Assembly: GCA_902492455.1 (NCBI GenBank)
Contig: CABULH010000001.1
Coordinates: forward strand, 288,292 to 352,291
Origin: an uncultured Oscillospiraceae bacterium
Lineage (GTDB): Bacteria; Bacillota; Clostridia; Oscillospirales; Acutalibacteraceae
DNA length: 64,000 nt
Direction of reading: 5' to 3'
Position numbers and translations under genes: made by a program. The notes under the pieces are model-generated. The model searched no databases. It was not told the DNA's origin and saw nothing but the letters and a program-made list of their open reading frames with translations. Positions 36,636 to 46,162 of this stretch are shown one piece after another; positions within the stretch are counted from its first letter, which is position 1; each line of letters starts with the position of its first letter.

Positions 36636-38810
36636 ATGAGTAAAACCTATGCGCTTGCCGGGAATCCCAACTGTGGCAAGACGACTCTTTTCAATGAGCT
36701 GACCGGTTCTAATCAATATGTGGGCAACTGGCCCGGCGTGACAGTGGAAAAAAAGGGCGGACAGCTGAAATCCCATGGCAGCGACGTTACGGTAGTGGAT
36801 TTGCCGGGTATTTATTCCCTTTCTCCTTATTCGGCCGAGGAGATGGTGACCCGCAACTTCATCATGGAGGAGAAGCCCGATGTAGTCCTGGACGTGGTGG
36901 ACGCTACCAATTTGGAACGAAATCTTTATTTGACCCTGCAGATCGCGGAACTGGGCCGTCCTATGGTGATGGCCCTTAATATGATGGATATGCTCAAAAG
37001 CCAGGGACTGGTTATCGATGTGCAGATGATGGAGCATCTGCTGGGGATTCCCATTGTTCCCATCTCCGCCAGCAAGGGGCAGGGTATCAAGGAACTGATC
37101 GAGCGGGCTCACCACGACGGGGTGGAGCGTTCCGGCGACACCCTATCCGAATTTGATGAACAACGGCTGGCGGAACGGGCGGACAAGCGGTATGACGGCA
37201 ATCCCTATATCACTCATCAGCTCCACGACAGGCGGGAGCATCACGCCGGGGAATATTTAGCCACCCATGTAATCGACGATATCTATGCCGCCCCCATCAT
37301 GGAGGCGATTCTGCGTATCGAAGACATTATCGAGCCCACCTGCATGAAAAAAGGGCTGGCACTGCGCTGGTCGGCGGTGAAGATCATCGATGACGATACC
37401 CCTACCATTGAAGCCTTGGAGCTGACCGACGGCGAGGCGCATCTCATTGATGAAATTATCCGTTCCTTGGAGGAGCGCTACGGCGAAAGGGACATGATCA
37501 TCGCGGATCAGAAGTACAAGTTTATCTGCGATATCTGCGCCCGCTGCGTCACCCGGCTGAAGGAACCCGGCGAACTGACGGTTTCGGATAAGATCGACCG
37601 GATTGCCACCCACAAATATCTGGCGCTGCCTCTGTTTGCGGGAATTATGCTGCTGGTCTTTTTCATCACCTTCGGTCCCCTGGGCAGCTGGATGACCGAT
37701 GGGCTGGATAATCTCATCAGCAATCACTTCACCCCTTGGGTGCGCACGGGGCTGGAAACGATAGGCGCTTCCTCCTGGGCGGTGAGCCTGGTTTGCGACG
37801 GGGTAATCGCAGGGGTGGGTTCCATTGTATCCTTTTTTCCGCAGATTCTGCTGCTCTTCCTATTTCTTTCCATTCTGGAGGACAGCGGCTACATGGCCCG
37901 GGCGGCTTTCATCATGGATAAGCTGCTGCACAAAACCGGCCTCTCCGGCCGCTCCTTTGTGCCGATGCTGATGGGCTTCGGCTGCTCCGTTCCCGGTGTC
38001 ATGGCGGCCCGGACCCTGGAAAACGAACGGGACCGCCGGATGACGATTATGCTGACTCCCTTTATGTCCTGTTCTGCCAAGATGCCGGTATACGGCTTGT
38101 TTATCGCCGCCTTTTTCCCAAAATACAAGGGCTTGGTGGTGTTCGGGCTCTACGCACTGGGGTTGGTGGTGGCCATAGGCTGTGCCATGATTCTCAAGCG
38201 GACCGTATTGAAAGGCGGTCACGCTCCCTTTGTTATGGAACTGCCGCCCTATCGCCTGCCGACACTGAAAACCTTATGGATGCATCTCTATGAGCGGGTG
38301 AAGGATTTCGCCGTGCGAGCAGGGACAATTCTGCTGGGGGCATCCATCGTCATCTGGTTCCTGCGCTCCTTCTCCTTTGATGGCGGTTTCCATATGTTGG
38401 CGGCGGAGCAGGCCGGAGACAGTCTGCTGGCCTCGGCGGGCAAGCTGATTGCTCCCTTGTTTGCTCCTTTAGGCTTCGGTTTCTGGCAGGCATCCGTGGC
38501 GCTGGTAACCGGCCTGGTGGCCAAGGAAGCGGTGGTGGGCACCCTTTCCATCCTCTACAACAACGCCACCGATGCCGCAATGATCGCGGCGCTGCAAAGT
38601 GTTTTTTCCTGGCCTGCAGCCCTTTCGTTCCTGGTTTTCGTGCTGCTGTATATGCCCTGTGTGGCGGCGTTTTCCGCCATACGCCGGGAGATGAACTCCT
38701 GGAAATGGGCCATCGGTACGGTATCCTTCCAGACCGGGGTGGCCTGGGTGGTTTCCTTTGTAGTATACCAGTTTACCCAGCTGATTGTTAATCTGGTGGG
38801 CTTGATTTGA
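36636..38810 (+). CDS. feoB: Ferrous iron transporter FeoB
   Basis: 724 residues from the ATG at 36636. The N-terminal G domain has GNPNCGKTTLFNELTG (G1), VTVEKK switch I, DLPGIYSLSPYS (G3) and LNMMD (G4). A helical GDI-like domain follows (about 170-330), then two Gate domains with eight or more membrane helices, including GFGCSVPGVMAARTLENERDR and SCSAKMPVY, which contain the conserved pore cysteines. It imports Fe2+ across the cytoplasmic membrane. Typical length, no defect seen. Confidence 0.96.
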   Translation: MSKTYALAGNPNCGKTTLFNELTGSNQYVGNWPGVTVEKKGGQLKSHGSDVTVVDLPGIYSLSPYSAEEMVTRNFIMEEKPDVVLDVVDATNLERNLYLTLQIAELGRPMVMALNMMDMLKSQGLVIDVQMMEHLLGIPIVPISASKGQGIKELIERAHHDGVERSGDTLSEFDEQRLAERADKRYDGNPYITHQLHDRREHHAGEYLATHVIDDIYAAPIMEAILRIEDIIEPTCMKKGLALRWSAVKIIDDDTPTIEALELTDGEAHLIDEIIRSLEERYGERDMIIADQKYKFICDICARCVTRLKEPGELTVSDKIDRIATHKYLALPLFAGIMLLVFFITFGPLGSWMTDGLDNLISNHFTPWVRTGLETIGASSWAVSLVCDGVIAGVGSIVSFFPQILLLFLFLSILEDSGYMARAAFIMDKLLHKTGLSGRSFVPMLMGFGCSVPGVMAARTLENERDRRMTIMLTPFMSCSAKMPVYGLFIAAFFPKYKGLVVFGLYALGLVVAIGCAMILKRTVLKGGHAPFVMELPPYRLPTLKTLWMHLYERVKDFAVRAGTILLGASIVIWFLRSFSFDGGFHMLAAEQAGDSLLASAGKLIAPLFAPLGFGFWQASVALVTGLVAKEAVVGTLSILYNNATDAAMIAALQSVFSWPAALSFLVFVLLYMPCVAAFSAIRREMNSWKWAIGTVSFQTGVAWVVSFVVYQFTQLIVNLVGLI

Positions 38811-38929
38811 AAATCAGCGGATTTTCGGAGATCTCAACTCCATTTGTATTAGAAGGTATGTTTATCCCATAAAAGAAGTATAATAGGCGAGATGAAACAG
38901 ATATAAATTTATAAAAGCGGAGGAAGTTC

Positions 38930-39688
38930 ATGAAGCTGATATCCTGGAACGTCAACGGCCTGCGGGCCTGCATGGGAAAGGGATTTCCGGAATTTGTGGA
39001 GCAGGCGGCGCCGGATGTACTTTGTCTGCAGGAGACCAAGCTGCAGTCGGGACAGCTGACGCTGGAACTGCCGGGCTACCGGCAATACTGGAATTATGCG
39101 GAGAAAAAGGGATATTCCGGCACGGCAATTTTCTCGCGGCGGGAACCGCTGGCGGTGACATATGGTTTGGGACTGGAGGAGCACGATCACGAGGGCCGGG
39201 TGATTACCCTAGAGTTTGAGGATTTCTTCCTTGTGACGGTGTACACTCCCAATGCTCAGGAGAAGCTGGCCCGTATTGATTACCGTCTGCAGTGGGAGCG
39301 CGCTTTCCGGGAGTTCCTGATCGGGCTGGATGCCCGCAAGCCGGTGGTGGTATGCGGGGACATGAATGTGGCGCACCAGGAGATCGACCTGAAAAATCCC
39401 GGTCCCAACCGGGGCAACGCCGGCTTTTCCGATCAGGAACGGGAGGCTTTCGGCCAGCTGCTGGAGGCGGGCTTTACCGATACTTTTCGGCTGCTGCATC
39501 CCGACGCGACGGGAGCCTACAGCTGGTGGTCCTACCGGTTCCACGCCCGGGAGAAGAACGCTGGGTGGCGTATCGACTATTTTTTGGTATCCCGGCGGCT
39601 GGAAACCCGGGTAAAGCAGGCGGATATTCTGGCAGAGGTGCAGGGTTCGGATCATTGTCCGGTTCTGCTGGAACTGGATAACGAATAG
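38930..39688 (+). CDS. xth: Exodeoxyribonuclease III
   Basis: 252 residues of the ExoIII/AP-endonuclease family. Catalytic motifs are intact: [19 protein letters not shown] (metal-binding glutamate), [12 protein letters not shown] (D and N), SWWSYR and GSDHCPV (catalytic histidine). Repairs abasic sites and trims 3' blocks. GGAGGAAG precedes the ATG, and a TATAAT box lies at 38879-38884 with a weak -35. A single-gene unit after feoB. Confidence 0.95.
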   Translation: MKLISWNVNGLRACMGKGFPEFVEQAAPDVLCLQETKLQSGQLTLELPGYRQYWNYAEKKGYSGTAIFSRREPLAVTYGLGLEEHDHEGRVITLEFEDFFLVTVYTPNAQEKLARIDYRLQWERAFREFLIGLDARKPVVVCGDMNVAHQEIDLKNPGPNRGNAGFSDQEREAFGQLLEAGFTDTFRLLHPDATGAYSWWSYRFHAREKNAGWRIDYFLVSRRLETRVKQADILAEVQGSDHCPVLLELDNE

Positions 39689-39747
39689 GTTGGAGCGATT
39701 GCCTAGCTTTCCAGTTCTAACTTATGGTAAGAAAGGTTTTGAAACCT

Positions 39748-42255
39748 ATGAGTGTCGCAACACAACGGGAGATATTGCTCAACGGTAAGTGGAAGGGGCG
39801 ATACACCCTTCCGGATGCTTTGCCGGTGGAGTTTGAGGGAACTGTACCCGGGTGTGCTCACACCGATCTGCTGCAGGCAGGCATGGTGCCGGATTATTTC
39901 CTGGACAACAACGCGGAGGACTGTCAGTGGATTGAAAATGCCTATTTCCATTATAGCCGGGAATTTGAGTTTACCGGTTCAACCCAGGGAATGGAGCTTT
40001 CCTTTCTGGGGCTGGATACCTTTTGCGACGTATTCTTAAACGGTAAAAAACTGGGGTATTGTGACAATATGTTTCTGCCCCATACCTTTCAAGTTTCCGA
40101 AGCGCTGAAGGAAGGAAAGAACCGGGTGGATGTGCAGTTTTATCCCCCGGCGAAAATGGTGGAGGGATTCCCGGAATATAATTACTGCTTTACCGGTGAG
40201 CGAGTACATATCCGGAGAATGCAGTGCACCTTCGGTTGGGATTGGGTACATCGTTTCCTCACCATGGGCATCATTGATGATGTGATACTCCGGCGGCCGG
40301 CGGCTACGGAGATTGACTGCTTGTACGCAGCAGCCACTCAGATCGATCAATACGGTGCGGAGCTGTATGTCCAGGCGGATCTCTCCGCGGTGGGGACAGA
40401 TACCTGGCTGGAGCTGGAGATATCCGCTCCGGATGGCTCCAGTATTTGGAAACAGCGCCGGAAGGCGGTGGAGTCCTCCTTCCACGAATTTGTTTCGGTG
40501 CCCCATCCTGAGCTGTGGTATCCGTTGGGATATGGCGGTCAGCCCCTTTACAAACTGTGTGCCTGGGTAACCGATAAGGCCGGAACCCGGATCGGTGAGA
40601 AGGAAATCACATTCGGCATCCGCACCGTTCGGATTTTGGAAGAGGCGGATGAACAGGGATCTCCCTGGCATGAAAAATGCCTGGAGATCAAAAAGGCGGA
40701 ATTTCTTCAGGAAGGTGACCGGAATGAGGATTTTGCCGGATTCATTCTGTTGGTGAACGGGGAGCCGATTTTCTGTAAGGGAGCCAATTGGGTGCCCTGC
40801 GAGCCCTTCCCCAGTGAAGCAGGAGCGGAAAGATACCGGGAATTGCTGGAATTGGCGGCCCAGGCTCATATGAATATGCTCCGGGTGTGGGGCGGCGGCA
40901 TCGTGGAAAAAGATGCCTTTTATGAGATCTGTGACCGTCTGGGGATTTTGGTGATTCAGGATTTTCAGATGGCCTGTGCCGTTTATCCGGAAGAACGGGA
41001 GGATTTCTTGGATGTATTGCGGCTGGAAGCGACCTATGCCGTCAAACGGTTGCGGAATCATCCCTGTCTGGCCTGGTGGAACGGAGACAATGAAATTTCT
41101 GCCGCGGGCATGCTGGAAGAGGAAGGCTATCCCGGCCGGATTGCTTCTTTGATGGCGATAGCGCCGGTGATCAGAGCCCACGATCCCTATCGCCGGTTTA
41201 TGCCTTCCGAGCCTTATCAGGGTAAGCCTTTTATGTCGGTGACCAAAGGTACCAGCCATGCCACCTTCTTTCTTTCCTGGCTCAACAGCGTGATGCGGAA
41301 ATCCGATATGTCGGATTTCCATCAGATCCTTTCCCAATTCTTGTCCCGCTTCAATTGTGAGATGTCGGTGCTGGGCTTACCGGCGAATTCCAGTATGCGC
41401 CGCTTCTTAAGCGGTGATCTGCTGTATGATCACATGAGTCACCGGTTCCACATGAAAAATCATCCGGCTCCGGAATTCCGGGATTTCGGCATGTATGACA
41501 TGATGGAGAAGGCGGCTCGGGAATTTCTGGGAGCTTTCAAGGATCGGGAGGACCGGCTGTATAAAATGCAGTACATTCAGTATGAGTGGGTACGGTATAC
41601 CCTGGAGCTGTTCCGCCGCAACAAGTGGTTTGCCTCAGGGCTCCTGTTCTGGATGTATAACGATTGCTGGCCGGCTATCGGCCTGTCCATGGTGGATTAC
41701 TACAGCAATCCCAAAGCTGGATATTATGGCTTCCAATATGCGGGCAAGCCGGTACAGCCCTCCATCTGCGCCGAAGAAAACGGATATGGGGTTTATATTC
41801 TCAACGATTCCATGAAACCGGTCGCCGGTAATCTGCACCTGTTTATTCAGAACATGCGGGATGAAAAGCCGCTGTGGGAGTGCACGGTTCCCTTTTCCTC
41901 CCCTGCCAACCAATCCTGCCGGATCTGGTGGGGAGAGACACCCCTGCCGGAAAGCGGTGCGGTCCTGGTGGGTGAAATCATCACGGCTCAAGGGAAAGAA
42001 CGGACGGTGTATTTCCCCAAACGGATCGCTGATTTAGGACTTCCCTCCCGGGAAGATGAGCCGGTTTGGCTGTTGGAGAGAACGGAGGACACTCTCACGG
42101 TACAAGCCAGTGCCTATGTTCATGCGGTTGGCTTCGATGGGGATTACCGGTTTGAGGATAACTTCTTCACGATGCTTCCTGGGGAGACACGCACCATCCA
42201 TTATGCACCGCTGCTGCGGTCGGCTTCTCAGGATATTGTCCTACGCTGCTTATAA
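39748..42255 (+). CDS. Glycoside hydrolase family 2 beta-mannosidase
   Basis: 835 residues from the ATG at 39748 (an earlier ATG at 39724 has no ribosome site). Order: N-terminal sugar-binding jelly roll (about 10-180, GTVPGCAHTDLLQAG), immunoglobulin-like domain (about 185-290), TIM barrel (about 300-640) and beta domains. The acid/base glutamate is in WWNGDNE and the nucleophile is probably the glutamate in FNCEMSVLG, where most relatives read SEFG. ANWVPCEPFPSE and RVWGGGIVEKDAFYE are strong beta-mannosidase motifs. No signal peptide, so it acts inside on mannosides taken up from mannan or N-glycans. Confidence 0.94.
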   Translation: MSVATQREILLNGKWKGRYTLPDALPVEFEGTVPGCAHTDLLQAGMVPDYFLDNNAEDCQWIENAYFHYSREFEFTGSTQGMELSFLGLDTFCDVFLNGKKLGYCDNMFLPHTFQVSEALKEGKNRVDVQFYPPAKMVEGFPEYNYCFTGERVHIRRMQCTFGWDWVHRFLTMGIIDDVILRRPAATEIDCLYAAATQIDQYGAELYVQADLSAVGTDTWLELEISAPDGSSIWKQRRKAVESSFHEFVSVPHPELWYPLGYGGQPLYKLCAWVTDKAGTRIGEKEITFGIRTVRILEEADEQGSPWHEKCLEIKKAEFLQEGDRNEDFAGFILLVNGEPIFCKGANWVPCEPFPSEAGAERYRELLELAAQAHMNMLRVWGGGIVEKDAFYEICDRLGILVIQDFQMACAVYPEEREDFLDVLRLEATYAVKRLRNHPCLAWWNGDNEISAAGMLEEEGYPGRIASLMAIAPVIRAHDPYRRFMPSEPYQGKPFMSVTKGTSHATFFLSWLNSVMRKSDMSDFHQILSQFLSRFNCEMSVLGLPANSSMRRFLSGDLLYDHMSHRFHMKNHPAPEFRDFGMYDMMEKAAREFLGAFKDREDRLYKMQYIQYEWVRYTLELFRRNKWFASGLLFWMYNDCWPAIGLSMVDYYSNPKAGYYGFQYAGKPVQPSICAEENGYGVYILNDSMKPVAGNLHLFIQNMRDEKPLWECTVPFSSPANQSCRIWWGETPLPESGAVLVGEIITAQGKERTVYFPKRIADLGLPSREDEPVWLLERTEDTLTVQASAYVHAVGFDGDYRFEDNFFTMLPGETRTIHYAPLLRSASQDIVLRCL

Positions 42256-42285
42256 GCGCGGATATTCAGAAAGGAGACGTTGGAA

Positions 42286-42954
42286 ATGGACGCAGCGACG
42301 AAAAAGGCCCTGCGGCTGCAGGCGGAGGCGGTCATTGAGAAGCTGGAGCGGAACAATATGGTGGGCTATTATGTTTCCTCCAAGGCAGAAGTGGCGGCGA
42401 AGGTCGCCGAGCTGCTTCACGACGGCGATACCGTAGCGGTGGGCGGTTCCATGTCCCTGGCGGAGACTGGGGTGATGGATCTGCTGCGCAGCGGCCGCTA
42501 TCGGTTCCTGGACCGGTATGCCCCCGGCTTGTCGGCGGAGGAGGTGCAGGATATTTATCGGCAGAGCTTTTTTGCCGACGCCTATCTCTGCTCCAGCAAT
42601 GCTGTTACCATGAACGGAGAGCTGTACAATGTGGACGGCAATTCCAACCGGGTGGCCGCCATCTGTTATGGCCCGAAATCGGTAATCATGGTAGTGGGCT
42701 GCAACAAAATTGTGCGGGATATCCCTGCCGCCATTACCCGGGTTAAACGACGGTCAGCCCCGGCCAACGCGATCCGGTTGCACTGCCAGACCCCTTGCGC
42801 CCAGACCGGCTCCTGCGTCGGCGTCCAGCGGGACGGCATGACCGATGGCTGCGCGGCGGAGGGACGCATCTGTGCTTCTTATGTGGTCAGCGCTCACCAG
42901 AGGCTTCCCGGCCGGATCAAGGTGATCCTGGTGGGGGAGGAAGTCGGATATTGA
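42286..42954 (+). CDS. LUD-domain protein (LutC/YkgG-like)
   Basis: 222 residues from the ATG at 42286, nine bases after GGAG. The LUD (lactate utilisation) domain is recognisable from VAVGGSMSLAETGVMDLL, the SSNAVTMNGELYNVDGNSNRVA block and PKSVIMVVGCNKIV. In lutABC operons such proteins take part in lactate oxidation; standalone copies like this one in Clostridia have no proven role. Cysteines near the end (CQTPCAQTGSC) could bind metal. No lutA/lutB neighbour is present. Confidence 0.9.
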   Translation: MDAATKKALRLQAEAVIEKLERNNMVGYYVSSKAEVAAKVAELLHDGDTVAVGGSMSLAETGVMDLLRSGRYRFLDRYAPGLSAEEVQDIYRQSFFADAYLCSSNAVTMNGELYNVDGNSNRVAAICYGPKSVIMVVGCNKIVRDIPAAITRVKRRSAPANAIRLHCQTPCAQTGSCVGVQRDGMTDGCAAEGRICASYVVSAHQRLPGRIKVILVGEEVGY

Positions 42955-43056
42955 GAAAGTGGTCCCTGTCGATCTTTGCCGGCGGGGACCATTGATTTAT
43001 GGTGAAAAACGGGGCAAGCTAAAATAGAAGAAGCTTGTGCGGAAGGAGCGATAAAG

Positions 43057-44664
43057 ATGGCGAATTCGCAGACGCTGTATTATGGCGGGGAAATTGTGAC
43101 GATGGAAGAGGGAACGGCGCCTCAGGCAGTGCTGGTGGAACAAGACCGTATTCAGATGGTGGGAAAGCTCGCGGAGCTCCGGGCACACTGCGGACCGGAT
43201 ACTGAGATGGTGGATCTGAAGGGCACCGCCCTGCTGCCCGCCTTTATCGATGCCCATAGTCATATTACCGCCTGGGCCCAGACCATGGGGTTGATTTCTC
43301 TGGAGGGTACCGCCGGCTTTGAGGAAATCCAACGCCGGATCCGGGATTTTCGGGACAGTCGGGGCGTAAAACCCGGCGAGTGGATGATGGGATTCGGTTA
43401 TGATCACAACTTTTTGCGGGAAGGGCGGCATCCCGACAGGTGGTTACTGGATGACGCCGCCCCGGAGAATCCCCTGTTGATTACCCATGCGTCCGGACAT
43501 ATGGGAGTGGTAAATTCCCAAGCGTTGCAGATTTTAGGAATCGCCGCCGACACGCCGGACCCGGCGGGCGGGCACATTGGCCGGCAAGGGGAGAACGGGG
43601 AGCCCACTGGATATCTGGAGGAAACGGCTTTCACCCAAATCTCTGCAGCGCTGCCCAGGCCCTCACTGGAGCAGCTCTGTCGTCAGCTGGAGATGGCCCA
43701 GGAGGATTATCTCAGCCGGGGCATCACCACCGTGCAGGACGGTTTGACTCATGAGAACGAATGGATGCTCCTGTCTCACATGGCCGAAGCAGGACGGCTG
43801 CGGTTAGATACCGTTTGCTATCCGGATATGAAGCAGAGCCATGATCTGCTGGATACGGACAGCCCCTATTACCGTCGGTATCGAAATCGGCTGAAAATCG
43901 GCGGTTATAAGATTTTTCTAGATGGTTCTCCACAAGGCAGGACTGCCTGGATGTCCCAGCCCTATCAAGGTGAGAAGGTTTATCGGGGATATCCTGTTTA
44001 CGAAGACAGTCAGACAGCGGCGTTCATGGAGGAAGCAGTAGAGCGGGGGATTCAGCTTCTGGTACACTGCAACGGCGATGCGGCGGCGGAACAGATGATT
44101 CAGACGTATGCCGCGGCGGCCGGAAACAAGAACGTAGGGTTGCGTCCGGTGATGATTCATGCCCAGCTGGTGCGGAAAGATCAACTGCGGCAGATGGCGG
44201 CGCTGGGGATGTTCGCTTCCTTCTTTGTGGCCCACACCTACTATTGGGGAGATGTGCATCTGCGCAATTTCGGCGGGAAACGGGCGGAAAAAATTAGTCC
44301 GGTCCGGACAGCTATCCGGGAAGAGGTGCCTTACACCTTTCATCAGGATACCCCTGTACTGCCTCCGGATATGCTGGATACTGTCTGGTGCGCGGTTAAC
44401 CGCATTACTCGGGAAGGTAAGCAGCTGGGCGTTGAGGAGCGGATATCCCCGTACGAGGCGCTGAAGGCGGTGACCATCAACGCCGCCGCCCAGTATTTTG
44501 AAGAGGACGAAAAGGGTTCCATCCGGCCGGGTAAACGGGCGGATCTGGTCATACTGGAACGCAGCCCGCTATCCTGCCCGCCGGAGGAGATCCGGAACAT
44601 TCAGGTGCTGCGGACCATCAAGGACGGAAAAACACTGTATGAACGGGAGGGGAAAACAGGATAA
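43057..44664 (+). CDS. Amidohydrolase family protein (YtcJ-like)
   Basis: 535 residues. The metal-dependent amidohydrolase fold is shown by ALLPAFIDAHSH (HxH), the QDGLTHENEW region, LLVHCNGDAAAEQ, VMIHAQLVRKDQ (metal histidine) and the FHQDTPVLPP active-site aspartate segment, with the flanking beta-sandwich at both ends (RPGKRADLVILERSPL). Substrate unknown; the family hydrolyses N-acyl or imide bonds. GGAAGGAG precedes the ATG. The stop overlaps the start of the next gene. Confidence 0.92.
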   Translation: MANSQTLYYGGEIVTMEEGTAPQAVLVEQDRIQMVGKLAELRAHCGPDTEMVDLKGTALLPAFIDAHSHITAWAQTMGLISLEGTAGFEEIQRRIRDFRDSRGVKPGEWMMGFGYDHNFLREGRHPDRWLLDDAAPENPLLITHASGHMGVVNSQALQILGIAADTPDPAGGHIGRQGENGEPTGYLEETAFTQISAALPRPSLEQLCRQLEMAQEDYLSRGITTVQDGLTHENEWMLLSHMAEAGRLRLDTVCYPDMKQSHDLLDTDSPYYRRYRNRLKIGGYKIFLDGSPQGRTAWMSQPYQGEKVYRGYPVYEDSQTAAFMEEAVERGIQLLVHCNGDAAAEQMIQTYAAAAGNKNVGLRPVMIHAQLVRKDQLRQMAALGMFASFFVAHTYYWGDVHLRNFGGKRAEKISPVRTAIREEVPYTFHQDTPVLPPDMLDTVWCAVNRITREGKQLGVEERISPYEALKAVTINAAAQYFEEDEKGSIRPGKRADLVILERSPLSCPPEEIRNIQVLRTIKDGKTLYEREGKTG

Positions 44665-45470
44665 TGGAGAGAACGGAAAGGCGGGAAAGAAAGCGCGGCG
44701 GGGAAACGGTCTGGCGGTGGATCTCGGGTATAGCCGGCGGAATGATGCTGCTGTGGACGGTGATTCCCCTCTTCCTGCATATTCTCAACGTCGGGGTATT
44801 GGCTCTGGGAACAGCGGGAATCCTGCTGTTGGGCGGTGCGATTGGCTTTGGAGCGGTAAAGCGGCTCCTGGCTTACATATGGAGCAAAGGGTGGCTGCGA
44901 TTGATGTTTTGGGCGGTATGCGGCGTGGTGATGGTGCTGCTGATCCTGTTTATTGTGGTGTCCGGTCTTATGCTGTATGCGGCGGCGGAAAAGGCGCCGG
45001 AGAATGCCACGGTGATCGTTTTAGGTGCGGGACTGCAGGGAGATCGTCCATCCCGGATGCTGAAGGATCGGCTGGATGCCGCCGCCCGTTATCTGGAGAA
45101 GAACCCGGAGTCCGTCTGTATCGTGTCCGGGGGACAGGGGCCGGATGAAATCTGTACCGAGGCTTCCGCCATGCGGCGGTATCTGGTGGAAATAGGGGTG
45201 CCGGGGGAGCGGATACTGGAGGAGGACCGGTCCACCAGTACCTTGGAGAATCTTCGCTTCTCCCGGGAATTGATCGAAAGCCGGGGGCTCAGCGATACGG
45301 TGGTGATCGCCACCCAGGAATTCCATCAATACCGGGCTCAATCCTTTGCCAAACAGGAAGGTCTGAAGGGTGTCGGAGCCTGTACCTGCCGGACTCCATG
45401 GTATCTGCTGGGTTGCTACTGGGTGCGGGAGTTCGCCGGGGTAAGCCGCATGCTGCTGCTGGGATACTGA
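44664..45470 (+). CDS. YdcF/SanA-like DUF218 membrane protein
   Basis: 268 residues. Three N-terminal membrane helices (about 15-110) precede a DUF218 domain (about 112-250): ATVIVLGAGLQGDRPSRML, CIVSGGQGPDEICTEASAMRRYL, DRSTSTLENLRFS and VVIATQEFHQYRA. DUF218 proteins act on envelope or small-molecule metabolism but the reaction is not settled. Start overlaps the amidohydrolase stop by one base. Confidence 0.92.
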   Translation: MERTERRERKRGGETVWRWISGIAGGMMLLWTVIPLFLHILNVGVLALGTAGILLLGGAIGFGAVKRLLAYIWSKGWLRLMFWAVCGVVMVLLILFIVVSGLMLYAAAEKAPENATVIVLGAGLQGDRPSRMLKDRLDAAARYLEKNPESVCIVSGGQGPDEICTEASAMRRYLVEIGVPGERILEEDRSTSTLENLRFSRELIESRGLSDTVVIATQEFHQYRAQSFAKQEGLKGVGACTCRTPWYLLGCYWVREFAGVSRMLLLGY

Positions 45471-45489
45471 CGCGGCGGCAAGGGGAGAA

Positions 45490-46149
45490 ATGATGAAGAA
45501 AAAGGTTTGGCAGGAAAAATTGTTCTGGCTATTGACGGCGCTGGCTGCTGTTGGAGCGGCGGAGATCGCTAATGTGGGTGCCTATTTTCTGGCTAAACAG
45601 GGAAACACGGTAGCCATTATCGGCGGAGCGGATCAGCCTACCCTGTTGTATCTGATGCTTTCCGTGCTGAGAGATCGCATAATCAGCGGATGGATTCTGT
45701 TGGTTTTCTCGCTGCCAATCGCTTGGCTGACGGCACGCTTTATAGCCAAGCATTCCCGAATGATGATCGCTGCTGCGGTTGCGGCCATGGTTTTGAGCAT
45801 GACTTACGCATTGCTTTATTATACCGATATTTGGAAGACACTGATGCTGGAGAAAGGGTACATAAGCTGGGAAGTGGTCTTTGATATCCTGGTGCTGTTT
45901 AGTGTAACAGCCGCGTTGGAGGCGGCTGCTCTCCGTCTTACGATTGTCCGAAAGGATCTGGCAATTCCCTTGCGGGCCGCTTCCGTGGGAACGGCGGCGA
46001 TCCTGGTTTTTCTGATCCATCAATGGCCGGTTACGGCAAGCAGGCTTCTGCCCGGTTTCGCCGGAGCGGTTGTGATCTGCGCGGCGGCGGGAGCAGCCGC
46101 TTACGGTATCGGACGGCTGAGAGAAAGAAAAAGAATCTCGGAGAAATAA
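45490..46149 (+). CDS. Polytopic membrane protein, paralogue of the gene at 47412
   Basis: 219 residues from the ATG at 45490 (a second ATG follows directly). Five to six membrane helices and a basic C-terminal tail (RLRERKRISEK). Residues 43-51 read IIGGADQPT, very like the IGAADGPT loop that is functional in sodium-pump decarboxylase beta subunits, although the rest is not such a subunit. The N terminus (WQEKLFWLL) and ALEAAALRL segment recur in the protein at 47412, which flanks the same glycerate kinase gene. Function unknown. Confidence 0.75.
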   Translation: MMKKKVWQEKLFWLLTALAAVGAAEIANVGAYFLAKQGNTVAIIGGADQPTLLYLMLSVLRDRIISGWILLVFSLPIAWLTARFIAKHSRMMIAAAVAAMVLSMTYALLYYTDIWKTLMLEKGYISWEVVFDILVLFSVTAALEAAALRLTIVRKDLAIPLRAASVGTAAILVFLIHQWPVTASRLLPGFAGAVVICAAAGAAAYGIGRLRERKRISEK

Positions 46150-46162
46150 GGGGTGATGGCCG